Shown piece by piece: positions 43,218-51,956 of a DNA stretch of 64,000 nt (the stretch's first letter is position 1; every line of letters begins with the position of its first letter). Source of the stretch: Cryobacterium aureum (GTDB taxonomy: Bacteria; Actinomycetota; Actinomycetes; Actinomycetales; Microbacteriaceae). The notes under the pieces were generated by a model, which worked only from the letters and a program-made list of their open reading frames with translations, did not search any database and had not been told where the DNA came from. The DNA is taken from assembly GCF_002954245.1 (NCBI RefSeq), contig NZ_PPTG01000029.1:124001-188000 (forward strand), in the 5' to 3' direction. Both the position numbers and the translations under genes were made by a program.

Positions 43218-44138
43218 ATGAGTTCATTACTGGTCAGCCTGCCCGACTCCGTGCTGCGCGAGGCGGTCGGAGAACTCCCCGACGGCGTCGAGGTCGTCGA
43301 GTGGGCGCTCGACGGCCCGTCGCCACGGCCCCGGTTCGACATCGTCGTCACGCCCTACATGGGTAAAACCGACCGGCTGGCACACCTCGCCGGCGTCGAT
43401 GCCGGGCTGGTGCAGAGCCAGTCCATCGGCTACGAGGGCGTCGACCGGATCCTCCCCGCCGGGCACGTGTTCGCCAATGCGGCCAGCGTGCACGAAACCT
43501 CCACCGCCGAACTCACCCTCGCGCTTATTCTGGCATCGCAGCGCGGTATTCCCGATTTTGTGCGCGCCGCCGACGCCGGCGAGTGGGCGCCCGCGCAGCA
43601 CGCCAGCCTCGCCGACCGCACCGTGCTGCTGCTCGGCTATGGTGGTGTCGGCCACGCCATCGAGAGTCGGCTGCTCGCCTTCGAAACCACGGTGCTACGA
43701 GTCGCCCGCACGGCTCGCAGTGATGATCGCGGTGAAATCCACGGCTTCGAGTCCTTACCCGACCTGTTGCCGCAGGCCGACATCGTGGTCGTTGGCGTTC
43801 CGCTCACGGCGGAGACGACGAACCTGGTTGACGATGCGTTCCTCGCCCGAATGCGTGATGGAAGCCTGCTCGTGAACATCGCTCGCGGCTCGGTCGCCGA
43901 CACGGAGGCGCTGCTCGCGCATGCGACGAGCGGCCGCCTCAGGCTCGCCCTCGACGTGACCAGCCCGGAACCGCTGCCGGCGGGGCATCCGCTCTTCGCG
44001 CTGCCGAACGTACTCATCTCCCCGCACGTCGGCGGCGCCTCGAGCGCCATGCTCCCGCGCATGGCCCGGCTCGTGCGAGCGCAAATAGAACGGATGCTGC
44101 GCGGCGACCCGCCGCTCAACGTCGTGTTGACGACTTAG
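43218..44138 (+). CDS. D-isomer-specific 2-hydroxyacid dehydrogenase family protein
   Basis: 306 residues. The NAD-binding domain shows VLLLGYGGVGHAIESRLLAF (GxGxxG). The catalytic Arg is in LVNIARGSVADTEALLA, the Glu in TSPEPLPAGHPLFALPNV and the His in ISPHVGGASSAML. It reduces 2-ketoacids to D-hydroxyacids, but the specific substrate is not clear. A TAGGCT box 7 nt before the ATG suggests a near-leaderless transcript. It converges with the solute-binding protein gene (4-nt overlap). Confidence 0.9.
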   Translation: MSSLLVSLPDSVLREAVGELPDGVEVVEWALDGPSPRPRFDIVVTPYMGKTDRLAHLAGVDAGLVQSQSIGYEGVDRILPAGHVFANAASVHETSTAELTLALILASQRGIPDFVRAADAGEWAPAQHASLADRTVLLLGYGGVGHAIESRLLAFETTVLRVARTARSDDRGEIHGFESLPDLLPQADIVVVGVPLTAETTNLVDDAFLARMRDGSLLVNIARGSVADTEALLAHATSGRLRLALDVTSPEPLPAGHPLFALPNVLISPHVGGASSAMLPRMARLVRAQIERMLRGDPPLNVVLTT

Positions 44139-45466
44139 CGGCCGATGGCCGCGTTCGCGGCGGCCTGCGCCGTGCGCAGCGCCTCATCGACCGGAATGCG
44201 GCCGAGGAACATTTCAGCGAAGGTCGACTCGAACGCGTCAGAGGCCTCGGCCCACTTCGCGCCCTGCGGCGCCTGCACACTGCCGTTGGCGAGCACGTCG
44301 ATGAACGCGCTCACGTCGATGCCCTGCTTCTGCCACGACGCGACATAGCTGGCCTGCGCCCCGATGACGGCCGGCGACGCCGAGCCGTCGGCGCCGATGG
44401 CCGCACTGCCCTCGGTGCTGCCGAGCCACTCCAGCAGTTTGCGTGTCTGTTCCGGATGCTTCGAGTCGGCGTTGCCGGCGGCCACGACGCCGTTGGTCAC
44501 GCTGATCGCCCCGGTCGGGCCGGACGGAATCGCGGCGACACCCCAGTCGAAGCCGGCCCCCTCGCTCACGTTGCTGAGGTTGTACACACCGCTCTGGAAC
44601 AGGGCCATCTTGCCCTGCAGAAACTGGTCGAGGGCGAAGTCGCCATTGAGGTTGGTATCGGCGGCCGACGGAGCCACGTGATATTTGTTCATCAGGTCGA
44701 TCACGTACTGAAAGGCCTGGGCGCCCTCGGCGGTATCGAAGACGAACTCGTCGCCGTCCTGCAGGGCGGCCCCATTCGAGCCGAGATAATTGAGGTAGAT
44801 GGCGTTGAGGTCGTTGGCCGCGTTGTAGCCGTACTGCACGATCTGCGCGGGGTCGAAGGCCGCGCTGTCGGCGGTGTTGCCGTTGACATCAACGGTGAGT
44901 TTCTGCAACACGGGCAGCAGGGTGTCCTCGCCAGAGGCGGGATCCCAGTGCAGGTCGCCGACTGTGGCCGGGTCGATGCCGGCGGCCGCGAGGAGTTCTT
45001 CGTTGTAGTAGAGCCCGATGCCGGGGTCGGCGAGCTGGGGCACTCCCCAGAGCGCGCCGTCCAGGGTGTACTGGCTGATGACGCTGGGCTGCCAGTCGGC
45101 CTGCGCGGTCGTGCCGAGGGCATCCGTTACGTTCACGAGGTTGCCGTTGACGGCGTAGTCGGCGAAGTTGCCGGCGTTCACCCAGAACACGTCGTCAGCG
45201 GTCTCGCCGGCCACGTCAACGCGTAGTTTGGTGAAGTAGTCGGCCCACGGCACGACGTTGACCGCGACGTCGATTCCCGGGTTGGCCTTTTCGAACGCCG
45301 CGAACGATGTCTCGTACGACTGCGCCACCTGTTCGTCCCAAACGCGCACGGTGAGCGTCGTGTCGGAGCCGGTCTGCGGCGTCAGCGCGAGCGCGGCAGC
45401 CACTCCGCCGATAGCGACTACGGATGCGACGGTGACGATGGCGATTATGGTTGAGCGTTTAGCGAT
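44135..45466 (-). CDS. Extracellular sugar-type solute-binding protein; start codon is ATC
   Basis: ABC-importer binding protein, cluster B/family 1 type. DTTLTVRVWDEQVAQSYETS begins the mature domain. YYNEELLAAAGIDP, GALWGVPQLADPGIGLYYN and GKMALFQSGVYN follow, as expected for maltose-like binders. The signal-peptide region (AKRSTIIAIVTVASVVAIGG) is in frame, yet no ATG, GTG or TTG precedes it after the last stop codon. The codon in start position, 5 nt after AAGGGG, is ATC (45464-45466). The first normal start, GTG 45403, would cut the signal peptide in half. So the gene starts with ATC or is inactive. No permease or ATPase gene is nearby. Confidence 0.75.
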   Translation of the reverse strand: MAKRSTIIAIVTVASVVAIGGVAAALALTPQTGSDTTLTVRVWDEQVAQSYETSFAAFEKANPGIDVAVNVVPWADYFTKLRVDVAGETADDVFWVNAGNFADYAVNGNLVNVTDALGTTAQADWQPSVISQYTLDGALWGVPQLADPGIGLYYNEELLAAAGIDPATVGDLHWDPASGEDTLLPVLQKLTVDVNGNTADSAAFDPAQIVQYGYNAANDLNAIYLNYLGSNGAALQDGDEFVFDTAEGAQAFQYVIDLMNKYHVAPSAADTNLNGDFALDQFLQGKMALFQSGVYNLSNVSEGAGFDWGVAAIPSGPTGAISVTNGVVAAGNADSKHPEQTRKLLEWLGSTEGSAAIGADGSASPAVIGAQASYVASWQKQGIDVSAFIDVLANGSVQAPQGAKWAEASDAFESTFAEMFLGRIPVDEALRTAQAAANAAIGR

Positions 45467-45517
45467 GGGGTCCCCTTGGGTCTGTTGGAGGCTACCAGCC
45501 GCTGGCCCACCCTAACG

Positions 45518-46261
45518 CTACCGTGACGTCCCGAGATGCTCGCCGAAGAAGGCCTCGATGCGCGTCCAGGCGTCGGCGGCGGCCACCGGATCGGGTCCGG
45601 CGCCGAGAATACGCTTCAGCACGGGGCGCAGCACCCGCGGCCCGGTCTCGGCGTCGTTGAGAAAGGCGTGCCCGGCGCCCGGGTATTCCTTCACGTCGTG
45701 CGCGATTCCCAGCCTAGCCAGGGATGAATCGAGGGTGGCCGCCGCGCCGACCAGGGAGCGGTCCGCGCCGCCGAAGCTGCCGACGATCGGGCAGGCACCG
45801 AGCAGGTGATCATCGAGGTCCTTCGGGAGCCGACCGTAGTTGACCGAGGAGACGTCGAAGCCGCGCGTAGCCGTGGCGAGCGCAAACCCGCCACCCATAC
45901 AGAAGCCGAGCACGCCGATGCGTCCCGTGCAATCGCCGCGTTCGCGCAAAAACGTGCGGGCCGATTCGATGTCGACGAAGGCCCGGCCGGCACCGGCTGA
46001 CAGGGCGCGAAAGGTAGCCACGAGACATTTGCGGGTTCCGCCCTCGGTGAAGAGGTCGGGCATAAGGGCCAAATAGCCGGCCTCGGCCATGCGCACTGCC
46101 TGGCGGCGCATGACATCGGTGAGCCCGAACGCCTCGTGCACGAGCACGACGCCCGGCCAGGGGCCGTCGCCGGCCGGGATCGCGAGCACGGCCTTCAGGC
46201 CGGCACTGCCGCCCGGTCCGTCGGGAAGCTGCAGGTCGATGAGCTGGGGCACAGCGGTCAT
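45518..46261 (-). CDS. Dienelactone hydrolase family protein
   Basis: 247-residue alpha/beta hydrolase with a Cys nucleophile. GPWPGVVLVHEAFGLTDVMR is the N-terminal signature, with Glu in the second catalytic position. GRIGVLGFCMGGGFALATAT (GFCMGG) holds the nucleophile, and YPGAGHAFLND the His. The Asp lies before FGGADRSLV or nearby. ATG 46261 is chosen because GGGAGAGA precedes it. It diverges from the GntR regulator and shares its upstream gap. Substrate unknown; dienelactones or similar lactones/esters. Confidence 0.9.
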   Translation of the reverse strand: MTAVPQLIDLQLPDGPGGSAGLKAVLAIPAGDGPWPGVVLVHEAFGLTDVMRRQAVRMAEAGYLALMPDLFTEGGTRKCLVATFRALSAGAGRAFVDIESARTFLRERGDCTGRIGVLGFCMGGGFALATATRGFDVSSVNYGRLPKDLDDHLLGACPIVGSFGGADRSLVGAAATLDSSLARLGIAHDVKEYPGAGHAFLNDAETGPRVLRPVLKRILGAGPDPVAAADAWTRIEAFFGEHLGTSR

Positions 46262-46318
46262 GGTCTCTCCCGGGTTGGCTGAAACTGTATCCCGCCACAG
46301 CCGAAAAGTCGTGTAGCC

Positions 46319-46333
46319 TGTGGTCAGACCACA
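46319..46333 (+). promoter_or_regulatory. GntR/FadR-type operator (perfect palindrome)
   Basis: TGTGGTC-A-GACCACA is a perfect 15-bp palindrome containing TGGTCAGACCA. Operators of FadR/LldR-type regulators typically have the form TNGTNNNACNA. It lies 19 nt upstream of the GntR GTG start, so it should mediate autoregulation of the regulator-oxidase operon, and could also affect the divergent hydrolase gene. Confidence 0.75.
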
Positions 46334-46351
46334 CTCGATCGGGAGGACAGC

Positions 46352-47062
46352 GTGACCGAAATCACCCCGCGCGCCTGGCAAGTCGTGCTCGACTCCGTGG
46401 AACTCGACCTGCTCGAGGGGCGCCTCAGCCCTGGCGACCATTTGCCGCCGGAGCGTACCCTCGCGGCCGACCTCGGCGTGGGCCGATCGAGTGTACGTGA
46501 AGCGCTGCGCGTGCTGGAGGTGTTGGGCCTGATTCGCACCGCCGTCGGGTCAGGGCCTTCGGCGGGCGCGATCATCGTCGCTCGCCCCGGCGGCGGCATG
46601 TCGGCACTCATGCGCCTGCAGGTCGCGGCGCAGGGCTTCGACGTCGCCGACGTCGTGAAGACCCGCCTCGTGCTGGAGGGGTCGATCGTCACCGAGCTGG
46701 CTCAGGCCTGCGCCACGGTAGATCTGGCCGCATCCGCCCAGATTCTCACCGCCATGGAATCCCAGCCCCTCACCCAGGCCGAATTCCTCGCCCTTGACGC
46801 CCAGTTTCACCTATCGCTCGCTGAAGCAAGCGGCAACCAGGTGATCACGGCGACCATGGCCGGGCTCCGCAGCGCGATCGAGGGGTACGCGCGGGCCGGC
46901 GCGGCCGGTCTCACGAACTGGCCAGCGACATCCGCTCGCCTGATGCGGGAACATCGCGGCATTCTCACGGCCATTCTGGCCGGTCAAGCGGATGCCGCCC
47001 ACCTCGCCGTGCACGCCCACATCTCGGGCTACTACGCCGAAACGCACCTCACTTCCGACTAG
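46352..47062 (+). CDS. FadR-subfamily GntR regulator (LldR-like)
   Basis: 236 residues from GTG 46352, with GGGAGGA 8 nt upstream. The N-terminal winged helix reads LSPGDHLPPERTLAADLGVG, then SSVREALRVLEVLGLIRTAV. The C-terminal FCD domain (from ~85) has the metal/effector residues in LALDAQFHLSLAEASGNQVI (D-x3-H) and LMREHRGILTAILAGQAD (H-x-x). It lies 12 nt before an FMN-dependent hydroxyacid oxidase on the same strand, so lactate or a related 2-hydroxyacid is the likely effector. Confidence 0.92.
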   Translation: MTEITPRAWQVVLDSVELDLLEGRLSPGDHLPPERTLAADLGVGRSSVREALRVLEVLGLIRTAVGSGPSAGAIIVARPGGGMSALMRLQVAAQGFDVADVVKTRLVLEGSIVTELAQACATVDLAASAQILTAMESQPLTQAEFLALDAQFHLSLAEASGNQVITATMAGLRSAIEGYARAGAAGLTNWPATSARLMREHRGILTAILAGQADAAHLAVHAHISGYYAETHLTSD

Positions 47063-47074
47063 ATAAGGACGACC

Positions 47075-48448
47075 ATGGTTCAACGACGCATCCCCAAGAT
47101 CGCAGATCTCGCTCCGCTAATGAAGTTCAAGAGTCCGGAGCTCAACGCCAAGAAACGGCGTCTCGCTGCCGCGCTCACGATCAATGATCTGCGCGCCATC
47201 GCCAAGAAGCGCACCCCGAAAGCAGCATTCGACTACACCGAGGGCGCAGCCGAGGCTGAGATCTCGCTGGGTCGGGCCCGGCAAGCCTTCGAAGACATCG
47301 AGTTTCATCCCTCGATTCTGCGCGACGTGTCGACCGTGTCGACCGGCTGGGACGTGCTCGGCGCGCACGTTTCGCAGCCGTTCGGCATCGCGCCAACCGG
47401 CTTCACCCGCATGATGCAGACCGAGGGTGAGATCGCTGGCGCGCACGCTGCGGCCCGTGCCGGCATTCCCTTCGCGCTCTCGACCATGGGCACGACCTCG
47501 ATCGAAGACGTCAAGGCTGCCAACCCCAACGGCCGCAACTGGTTTCAGTTATACATGTGGAAGGATCGCGACCGCTCGATGGCACTCGTTGATCGGGCCG
47601 CCAAGGCCGGGTACGACACGCTGCTGGTGACCGTGGACGTGCCCGTCGCTGGCGCGCGCCTCCGCGACAAGCGCAACGGCTTCTCGATTCCGCCGGCGCT
47701 CACCCTCGGCACCGTCGTGAACGCGCTGCCTCGCCCGGAATGGTGGATCAACTTTCTGACCACCGAACCGCTCTCGTTCGCGAGCCTCGACCGCTGGAGC
47801 GGCACGGTGGCCGACCTGCTCGACACCATGTTCGACCCCACCGTCGACTTCGAGGACCTCGCCTGGATCAAGGCGCAGTGGCCAGGCAAGGTCGTCGTCA
47901 AGGGCGTGCAAAACGTCGAGGATGCCAAGCGTCTCGTCGACCTCGGCGTTGACGGCATCACCCTGTCAAACCACGGCGGTCGCCAGCTCGACCGGGCACC
48001 GATTCCATTCCACCTGCTGCCGCAGGTCGCCCGCGAGGTCGGCGCCCACACCGAGGTGCACCTCGACACCGGCATCATGTCGGGAGCCGATATCGTCGCC
48101 TCGATCGCCCTCGGCGCCCGCTTCACCATGATCGGCCGCGCCTACCTGTACGGCCTCATGGCCGGCGGCGAAGCCGGGGTCGATCGCACGATTCAGATTC
48201 TCTCGGAGCAGGTGGCCCGCACCATGCGCCTGCTCGGCGTGAACGCGCTCGAGGAACTGAACCCTGGTCACGTGACCCAGCTGGCTCGGCTGCAGCCCGT
48301 TGCAGCTCCCCTGGTCGCCGCGGCCGAGGTGGCTCCGGTGCGCAAGGCGCCGGTGCGGAAGCCGGCCGTGCGCACAGAGTCGGTGAATGCATCCGCTATC
48401 GTCACGACCACGCCGGTGAAGCGGGCGCCACGGAAGACCGTCTCGTAA
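47075..48448 (+). CDS. lldD: FMN-dependent alpha-hydroxy acid dehydrogenase (LldD-type L-lactate dehydrogenase)
   Basis: 457 residues. The TIM-barrel FMN fold shows [20 protein letters not shown] at the start, [19 protein letters not shown], and the catalytic region [20 protein letters not shown] with its His and Arg. [20 protein letters not shown] and [19 protein letters not shown] bind FMN phosphate. The last ~60 residues are an Ala/Val/Lys-rich tail without a known domain. The operon with the GntR regulator supports lactate oxidation to pyruvate. A closely related family includes mycofactocin MftD, but no other mycofactocin genes are here. Confidence 0.88.
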   Translation: MVQRRIPKIADLAPLMKFKSPELNAKKRRLAAALTINDLRAIAKKRTPKAAFDYTEGAAEAEISLGRARQAFEDIEFHPSILRDVSTVSTGWDVLGAHVSQPFGIAPTGFTRMMQTEGEIAGAHAAARAGIPFALSTMGTTSIEDVKAANPNGRNWFQLYMWKDRDRSMALVDRAAKAGYDTLLVTVDVPVAGARLRDKRNGFSIPPALTLGTVVNALPRPEWWINFLTTEPLSFASLDRWSGTVADLLDTMFDPTVDFEDLAWIKAQWPGKVVVKGVQNVEDAKRLVDLGVDGITLSNHGGRQLDRAPIPFHLLPQVAREVGAHTEVHLDTGIMSGADIVASIALGARFTMIGRAYLYGLMAGGEAGVDRTIQILSEQVARTMRLLGVNALEELNPGHVTQLARLQPVAAPLVAAAEVAPVRKAPVRKPAVRTESVNASAIVTTTPVKRAPRKTVS

Positions 48449-48508
48449 GTAGCAACCCGGTCCGCGGCGCGCCCCACTGAGGTGCGCCGCCGACGCATAA
48501 TCAGCGAA

Positions 48509-48880
48509 CTACGGCCGCTTGACGCGATGCGATGCGATCCGCTTTTCTGATTCGTCGAGGTCGATGACTCCTTCGGCGACGCCGATCACGAAGTCGAAAC
48601 CCTCATCGTTGGTGAAATCGTGGGCGTAACCGTTGATCCAGAGAAAGAGCACCATGAGGGTCCAACCGGTGCGCTTGTTGCCGTCGACCAGCGGATGATG
48701 GCGCACGAGAGATTCGAGAAGGGCCGCGGCCTTGCGATCAAAGCTTGCGTAGGCATCCGTTCCGAACATGGACGCCGACGGCCGAGCCAGCGCAGACGCG
48801 AGCAGGCCGGCGTCCCGCACGTAGAATCCGTAACGCTCGTTGACCTGAAGCGCGTCGGCGACCTCCAGGTACTGCGTCAT
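48509..48880 (-). CDS. Doc/Fic-family toxin of a toxin-antitoxin pair
   Basis: 123 residues. The Fic/Doc active motif reads HPLVDGNKRTGW (residues ~62-73); the catalytic His is present, and the usual F before D is V. SFDRKAAALLESLVRHHP precedes it. Doc phosphorylates elongation factor Tu and halts translation. The start overlaps the antitoxin stop by 4 nt (ATGA). ATG 48880 is chosen; a longer upstream frame runs through the antitoxin gene. Confidence 0.9.
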   Translation of the reverse strand: MTQYLEVADALQVNERYGFYVRDAGLLASALARPSASMFGTDAYASFDRKAAALLESLVRHHPLVDGNKRTGWTLMVLFLWINGYAHDFTNDEGFDFVIGVAEGVIDLDESEKRIASHRVKRP

Positions 48881-49083
48881 GCGTCTTCGAGGCGCTGCAG
48901 CAACTCGGCGTCGTGGGTGAGTACGAATTGCAAGCCGGATTCGATCTCGTTTCGTCGCGAATATCGGTCGACAATTAGGGTTGCGCCCTGCAGGAGCAGT
49001 GCGTGCTTCGACACGTGTTGCGCCGTCGCGAGCTCTTCGAGCTGACGGTCGAGCTCCTCGGGGATGCGGACATTTATGGCCAT
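48877..49083 (-). CDS. Ribbon-helix-helix antitoxin, partner of Doc
   Basis: 68 residues. The first 25 (MAINVRIPEELDRQLEELA) are the RHH/CopG-type beta-strand and helix that bind DNA. QHVSKHALLLQGATLIVDRY is the second helix and dimer core. The C-terminal QFVLTHDAELLQRLEDA should contact the toxin. It is first in the two-gene operon, as usual for this class. A repeated TGGTA palindrome overlaps its start codon. Confidence 0.88.
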   Translation of the reverse strand: MAINVRIPEELDRQLEELATAQHVSKHALLLQGATLIVDRYSRRNEIESGLQFVLTHDAELLQRLEDA

Positions 49084-49098
49084 ACCAAAATGGTACCA
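49083..49098 (-). promoter_or_regulatory. Antitoxin operator overlapping the start codon
   Basis: TACCA-AAA-TGGTA is a perfect inverted repeat and shares its right arm with TGGTACCA. The block touches the first base of the antitoxin ATG. No ribosome site exists in this sequence, so the mRNA may be leaderless. RHH antitoxins normally bind such repeats to repress their own operon. Confidence 0.5.
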
Positions 49099-49136
49099 TC
49101 ACAGGTTTTGGCCGGCAACGACCGACCGACCCGTCG

Positions 49137-51956
49137 CTAGGCCTGCTGCCGAGCGGCGAGGGTGCGAAAGGTACCCTCCTGGGCGCAGAGCTCGGCGTAC
49201 GAACCAATCTGCACCACTCGTCCGCCGTCAACGACGACGATGCGATCGGCGTCCATGACCGTACTCAGTCGGTGAGCGATCACTATTCGAGTGGCGTTGA
49301 GCGTGCGGGTGCTCTGGGTGACGATCTCCTGCGTGCGATTGTCGAGGGCGCTGGTGGCTTCATCGAAGAAGAGGATGCGCGGGCGGCTGATCAGCGCCCG
49401 TGCGATCATCAGCCGCTGCCGTTGGCCACCCGACAGGGTGGCCGCGCCCTCGCTGACAATGGTGCTCAGCCCGAGCGGCATCGCTGCGATGTCCTCGCCG
49501 AGCCCGGCCAGGTTCGCGGCGGCGAGGATCTCCTCGTGGCTGAAGGCGCCGGACCCCCCGATGTTCGACGCGAGGTCACCGGCGAACAGCGCCCCATCTT
49601 GCAGGACAACGCCGCACTGTCGGCGCACCGTACTCACATCGAGGGAGGCCAAATCGCGACCGTCATAGAGTACTGCCCCGCTCTCGGGCTGCTCGAAGCC
49701 GAGCAGCAGCCGCAGCAGCGTAGATTTTCCGGATCCGCTCGGTCCGACGATGGCGATGAATTCACCAGGCGCGACCTGAAAGGACACGTCAAGCAGGGCG
49801 GGTGGCCCCTCGGGGGTGTACCGAAAGGTGACCTGGTTGAGCTCGATGTCACCGACCAGCTCTCCGGCGTCGAGTTTGCTCGAGCTCACTTCTGGTTCTG
49901 TTTCCAACACGGGTGACAGGCTCTCGAGGTACGGCACGACCATCACGACGGTGGCGACCGTGTTGGACACGACGACGACGGCCCCCAGCACCTGGGCAAA
50001 GGCGGTGTAAACGATGAGGAACGCGGTGATCTCGATCTCCACGACCCTGCTCGCAAACAGGAACAGGGCGATCGTGCCGCCGAGGGTGAGAGTCGCGTTG
50101 AAGACGGTCAGGCCGTTCTGCACGACGCGCGCGCGGAAAGTCGCCTGCCGGTGAGCAGCGAAGGCCGGCGCCCAGTGGGCGAATGCTCGATCTTCCGCCG
50201 CGGCTGCGCGCAACTTCGCCAATCCACGCACCAACTCATAGGTCTGCGCGTTGAGGCGCTGCGAGGCGGCGAAGGCGGTGCGTTGGCGGCGAACCTGGGT
50301 GGAGTTGGCGACCGCGGCGATCGCGATGGCGATGACCACCACCACGAGTGTGAGCAGGCCAAGTGGAACGCTGTAAAAGTAGATCAGCCCGATATTGGCC
50401 AGGCCGACGATGAAAGCGAACACAGTTTGCACACCGGATGCTGCCAGGATCTCGCGCACCGCACTCACCGAAAGAATCGACGTGGCCAGTGCTCCCACCG
50501 TGCGACCGCGAAAGAACGCGCCGGGCAGGGAGATAAGCCGATCCCAGACGGCCGATTGCAGCAGCGAGTCCAGGTGACCTTGCAGGCGCAACAGCACCAG
50601 GTTTTGGCTGACCGACAACAGACCACTCGCGACGGCGGCGGCGAGCAAAATGAGGCAGAGGTCCACAATGAGCGTGTATTCGCCGCGCGGTACCAGCGTT
50701 CCGAGAATGGTGCCGGTCACGACGGGTACGAGCAGTCCGATCAGGGCTACCCCGATGCCGGTCAGCAGGATCTTGGCGAGCGAGGATCCGGCTCCCTTGG
50801 CCGCAAATCCCGCCAGGTCTTTCACGGCCAGCGAGCGTTCCGGCAGTCCCCGGTAGAATACGTGGGCACGTTGCACGAGAGTTCTCGCGTGCGCCGGGCT
50901 CAGGCGCACGACAGAACCGTCCGACGGGTCAATCAGGTCGACCCCGCCGCGGCGGGGCAGCAGCGCCACCGGGCGGGCACCGTCGACAAGTTCGCCGATC
51001 ATCGGCTCGGGTCCCGTCTTCCACCACGTACCTTCCAGACGCACCGCGCGAACGCGAACGCGGGATGCCTGGGCTATGGCCTCGAGGGCGGTAACGCGCG
51101 ACGACCCGGAGTTCGGTGCCGGGCGCTCCAGGTCAACGCCGACCGCGCGTGCGACGAGGGCTGCCGCAGCGTAGACGGCATCGTCGCCATCCGGCTGGAA
51201 TGCGGTGGTGTCGTCCAGGTCACCACGGTCGTTCAAGAGCGACGCCAACACTCGGTCCGGCAATTCTGCGCCGCGATCATCGACGCCGTGGCGGCGCTGC
51301 AAACGGGATTCTTCTTTGCCGCGGGCAACCAGCACGCGTTGCTCGGCATCGACGAAAGCGCGGGCGGCCATGGTGGCAAGTTGCTCCCATCCCCCCGGCG
51401 TCCGCAGCACCGCTTGCAGCGCTCGTGCTTCGACGTCGGCACCAGTAACTGCGACGACCCAGTCGTCCCGTCGCACAAGCACAGCCTCGCCCGGCACCAG
51501 TGGCGATGTGCCATTACCGCGAAGAGTGACGAGTCCGGACCGAACCACGATCACAGCGAGGTCATCCAGGGGCCGCAGCGCTGCTCCCTCGGCCAGCGTG
51601 ACGACACCGCCGGCACTCAGCGGCACGAAATCGCGCGGTGGTGCGTCATCATGCCCAGTGGCCAGCAGGCCGTTGAGCCAGGGAATGACGGCACCGGCCG
51701 CGTCCGGCAGCAATGCCATCTCGTGAAGGCCGATCGGTTGCATCGAAGCACCGAGCGCCGGCAGCGCCACCTGCGCACGTCCAGCTTGCGTTTGCGGCAG
51801 CCCACCCACCAGCGCTCCCGGCACGAGTGAAACAAGCGGATGCAGTCGGTCCCGAGTGCCGACCGGCGGCGCGAGAAACACGTTGACCGCATCGCCCTCA
51901 ACCTGCCAGAACTGCCCTGATGCCAGTGACATTGCCTGGGCCGGCAGGGTGGTCAT
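49137..51956 (-). CDS. NHLP bacteriocin export ABC transporter, permease/ATPase subunit
   Basis: 939 residues, the long exporter half of NHLM/NHLP peptide export systems. The first ~370 residues form the poorly conserved domain typical of this subunit, with a cNMP-like fold around SLVTLRGNGTSPLVPGEAVL. Six membrane helices follow from ~395 (LAKILLTGIGVALIGLLVPV). The ATPase shows IVGPSGSGKSTLLRLLLGF (Walker A), TLSGGQRQRLMIARALI (signature), ILFFDEATSALD (Walker B) and a switch His in VIAHRLSTV. It overlaps the upstream peptidase-ABC gene by 4 nt. Works with that protein and the HlyD-like adaptor to export the precursor products. Confidence 0.92.
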   Translation of the reverse strand: MTTLPAQAMSLASGQFWQVEGDAVNVFLAPPVGTRDRLHPLVSLVPGALVGGLPQTQAGRAQVALPALGASMQPIGLHEMALLPDAAGAVIPWLNGLLATGHDDAPPRDFVPLSAGGVVTLAEGAALRPLDDLAVIVVRSGLVTLRGNGTSPLVPGEAVLVRRDDWVVAVTGADVEARALQAVLRTPGGWEQLATMAARAFVDAEQRVLVARGKEESRLQRRHGVDDRGAELPDRVLASLLNDRGDLDDTTAFQPDGDDAVYAAAALVARAVGVDLERPAPNSGSSRVTALEAIAQASRVRVRAVRLEGTWWKTGPEPMIGELVDGARPVALLPRRGGVDLIDPSDGSVVRLSPAHARTLVQRAHVFYRGLPERSLAVKDLAGFAAKGAGSSLAKILLTGIGVALIGLLVPVVTGTILGTLVPRGEYTLIVDLCLILLAAAVASGLLSVSQNLVLLRLQGHLDSLLQSAVWDRLISLPGAFFRGRTVGALATSILSVSAVREILAASGVQTVFAFIVGLANIGLIYFYSVPLGLLTLVVVVIAIAIAAVANSTQVRRQRTAFAASQRLNAQTYELVRGLAKLRAAAAEDRAFAHWAPAFAAHRQATFRARVVQNGLTVFNATLTLGGTIALFLFASRVVEIEITAFLIVYTAFAQVLGAVVVVSNTVATVVMVVPYLESLSPVLETEPEVSSSKLDAGELVGDIELNQVTFRYTPEGPPALLDVSFQVAPGEFIAIVGPSGSGKSTLLRLLLGFEQPESGAVLYDGRDLASLDVSTVRRQCGVVLQDGALFAGDLASNIGGSGAFSHEEILAAANLAGLGEDIAAMPLGLSTIVSEGAATLSGGQRQRLMIARALISRPRILFFDEATSALDNRTQEIVTQSTRTLNATRIVIAHRLSTVMDADRIVVVDGGRVVQIGSYAELCAQEGTFRTLAARQQA

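Noticed and set aside
41789..43351. 520-codon minus-strand frame across MFS tail, EamA and the palindrome
   Set aside because: It crosses several intergenic signals and real genes and has no recognisable domain.
47075..48448. Mycofactocin MftD identity for the FMN oxidase
   Set aside because: None of the other mycofactocin genes are nearby, while a lactate-type GntR regulator is directly upstream.
50151..51830. 559-codon plus-strand frame opposite the NHLP ABC gene
   Set aside because: His/Arg/Gln-rich composition, no start signal, and fully opposite a gene with strong ABC motifs.
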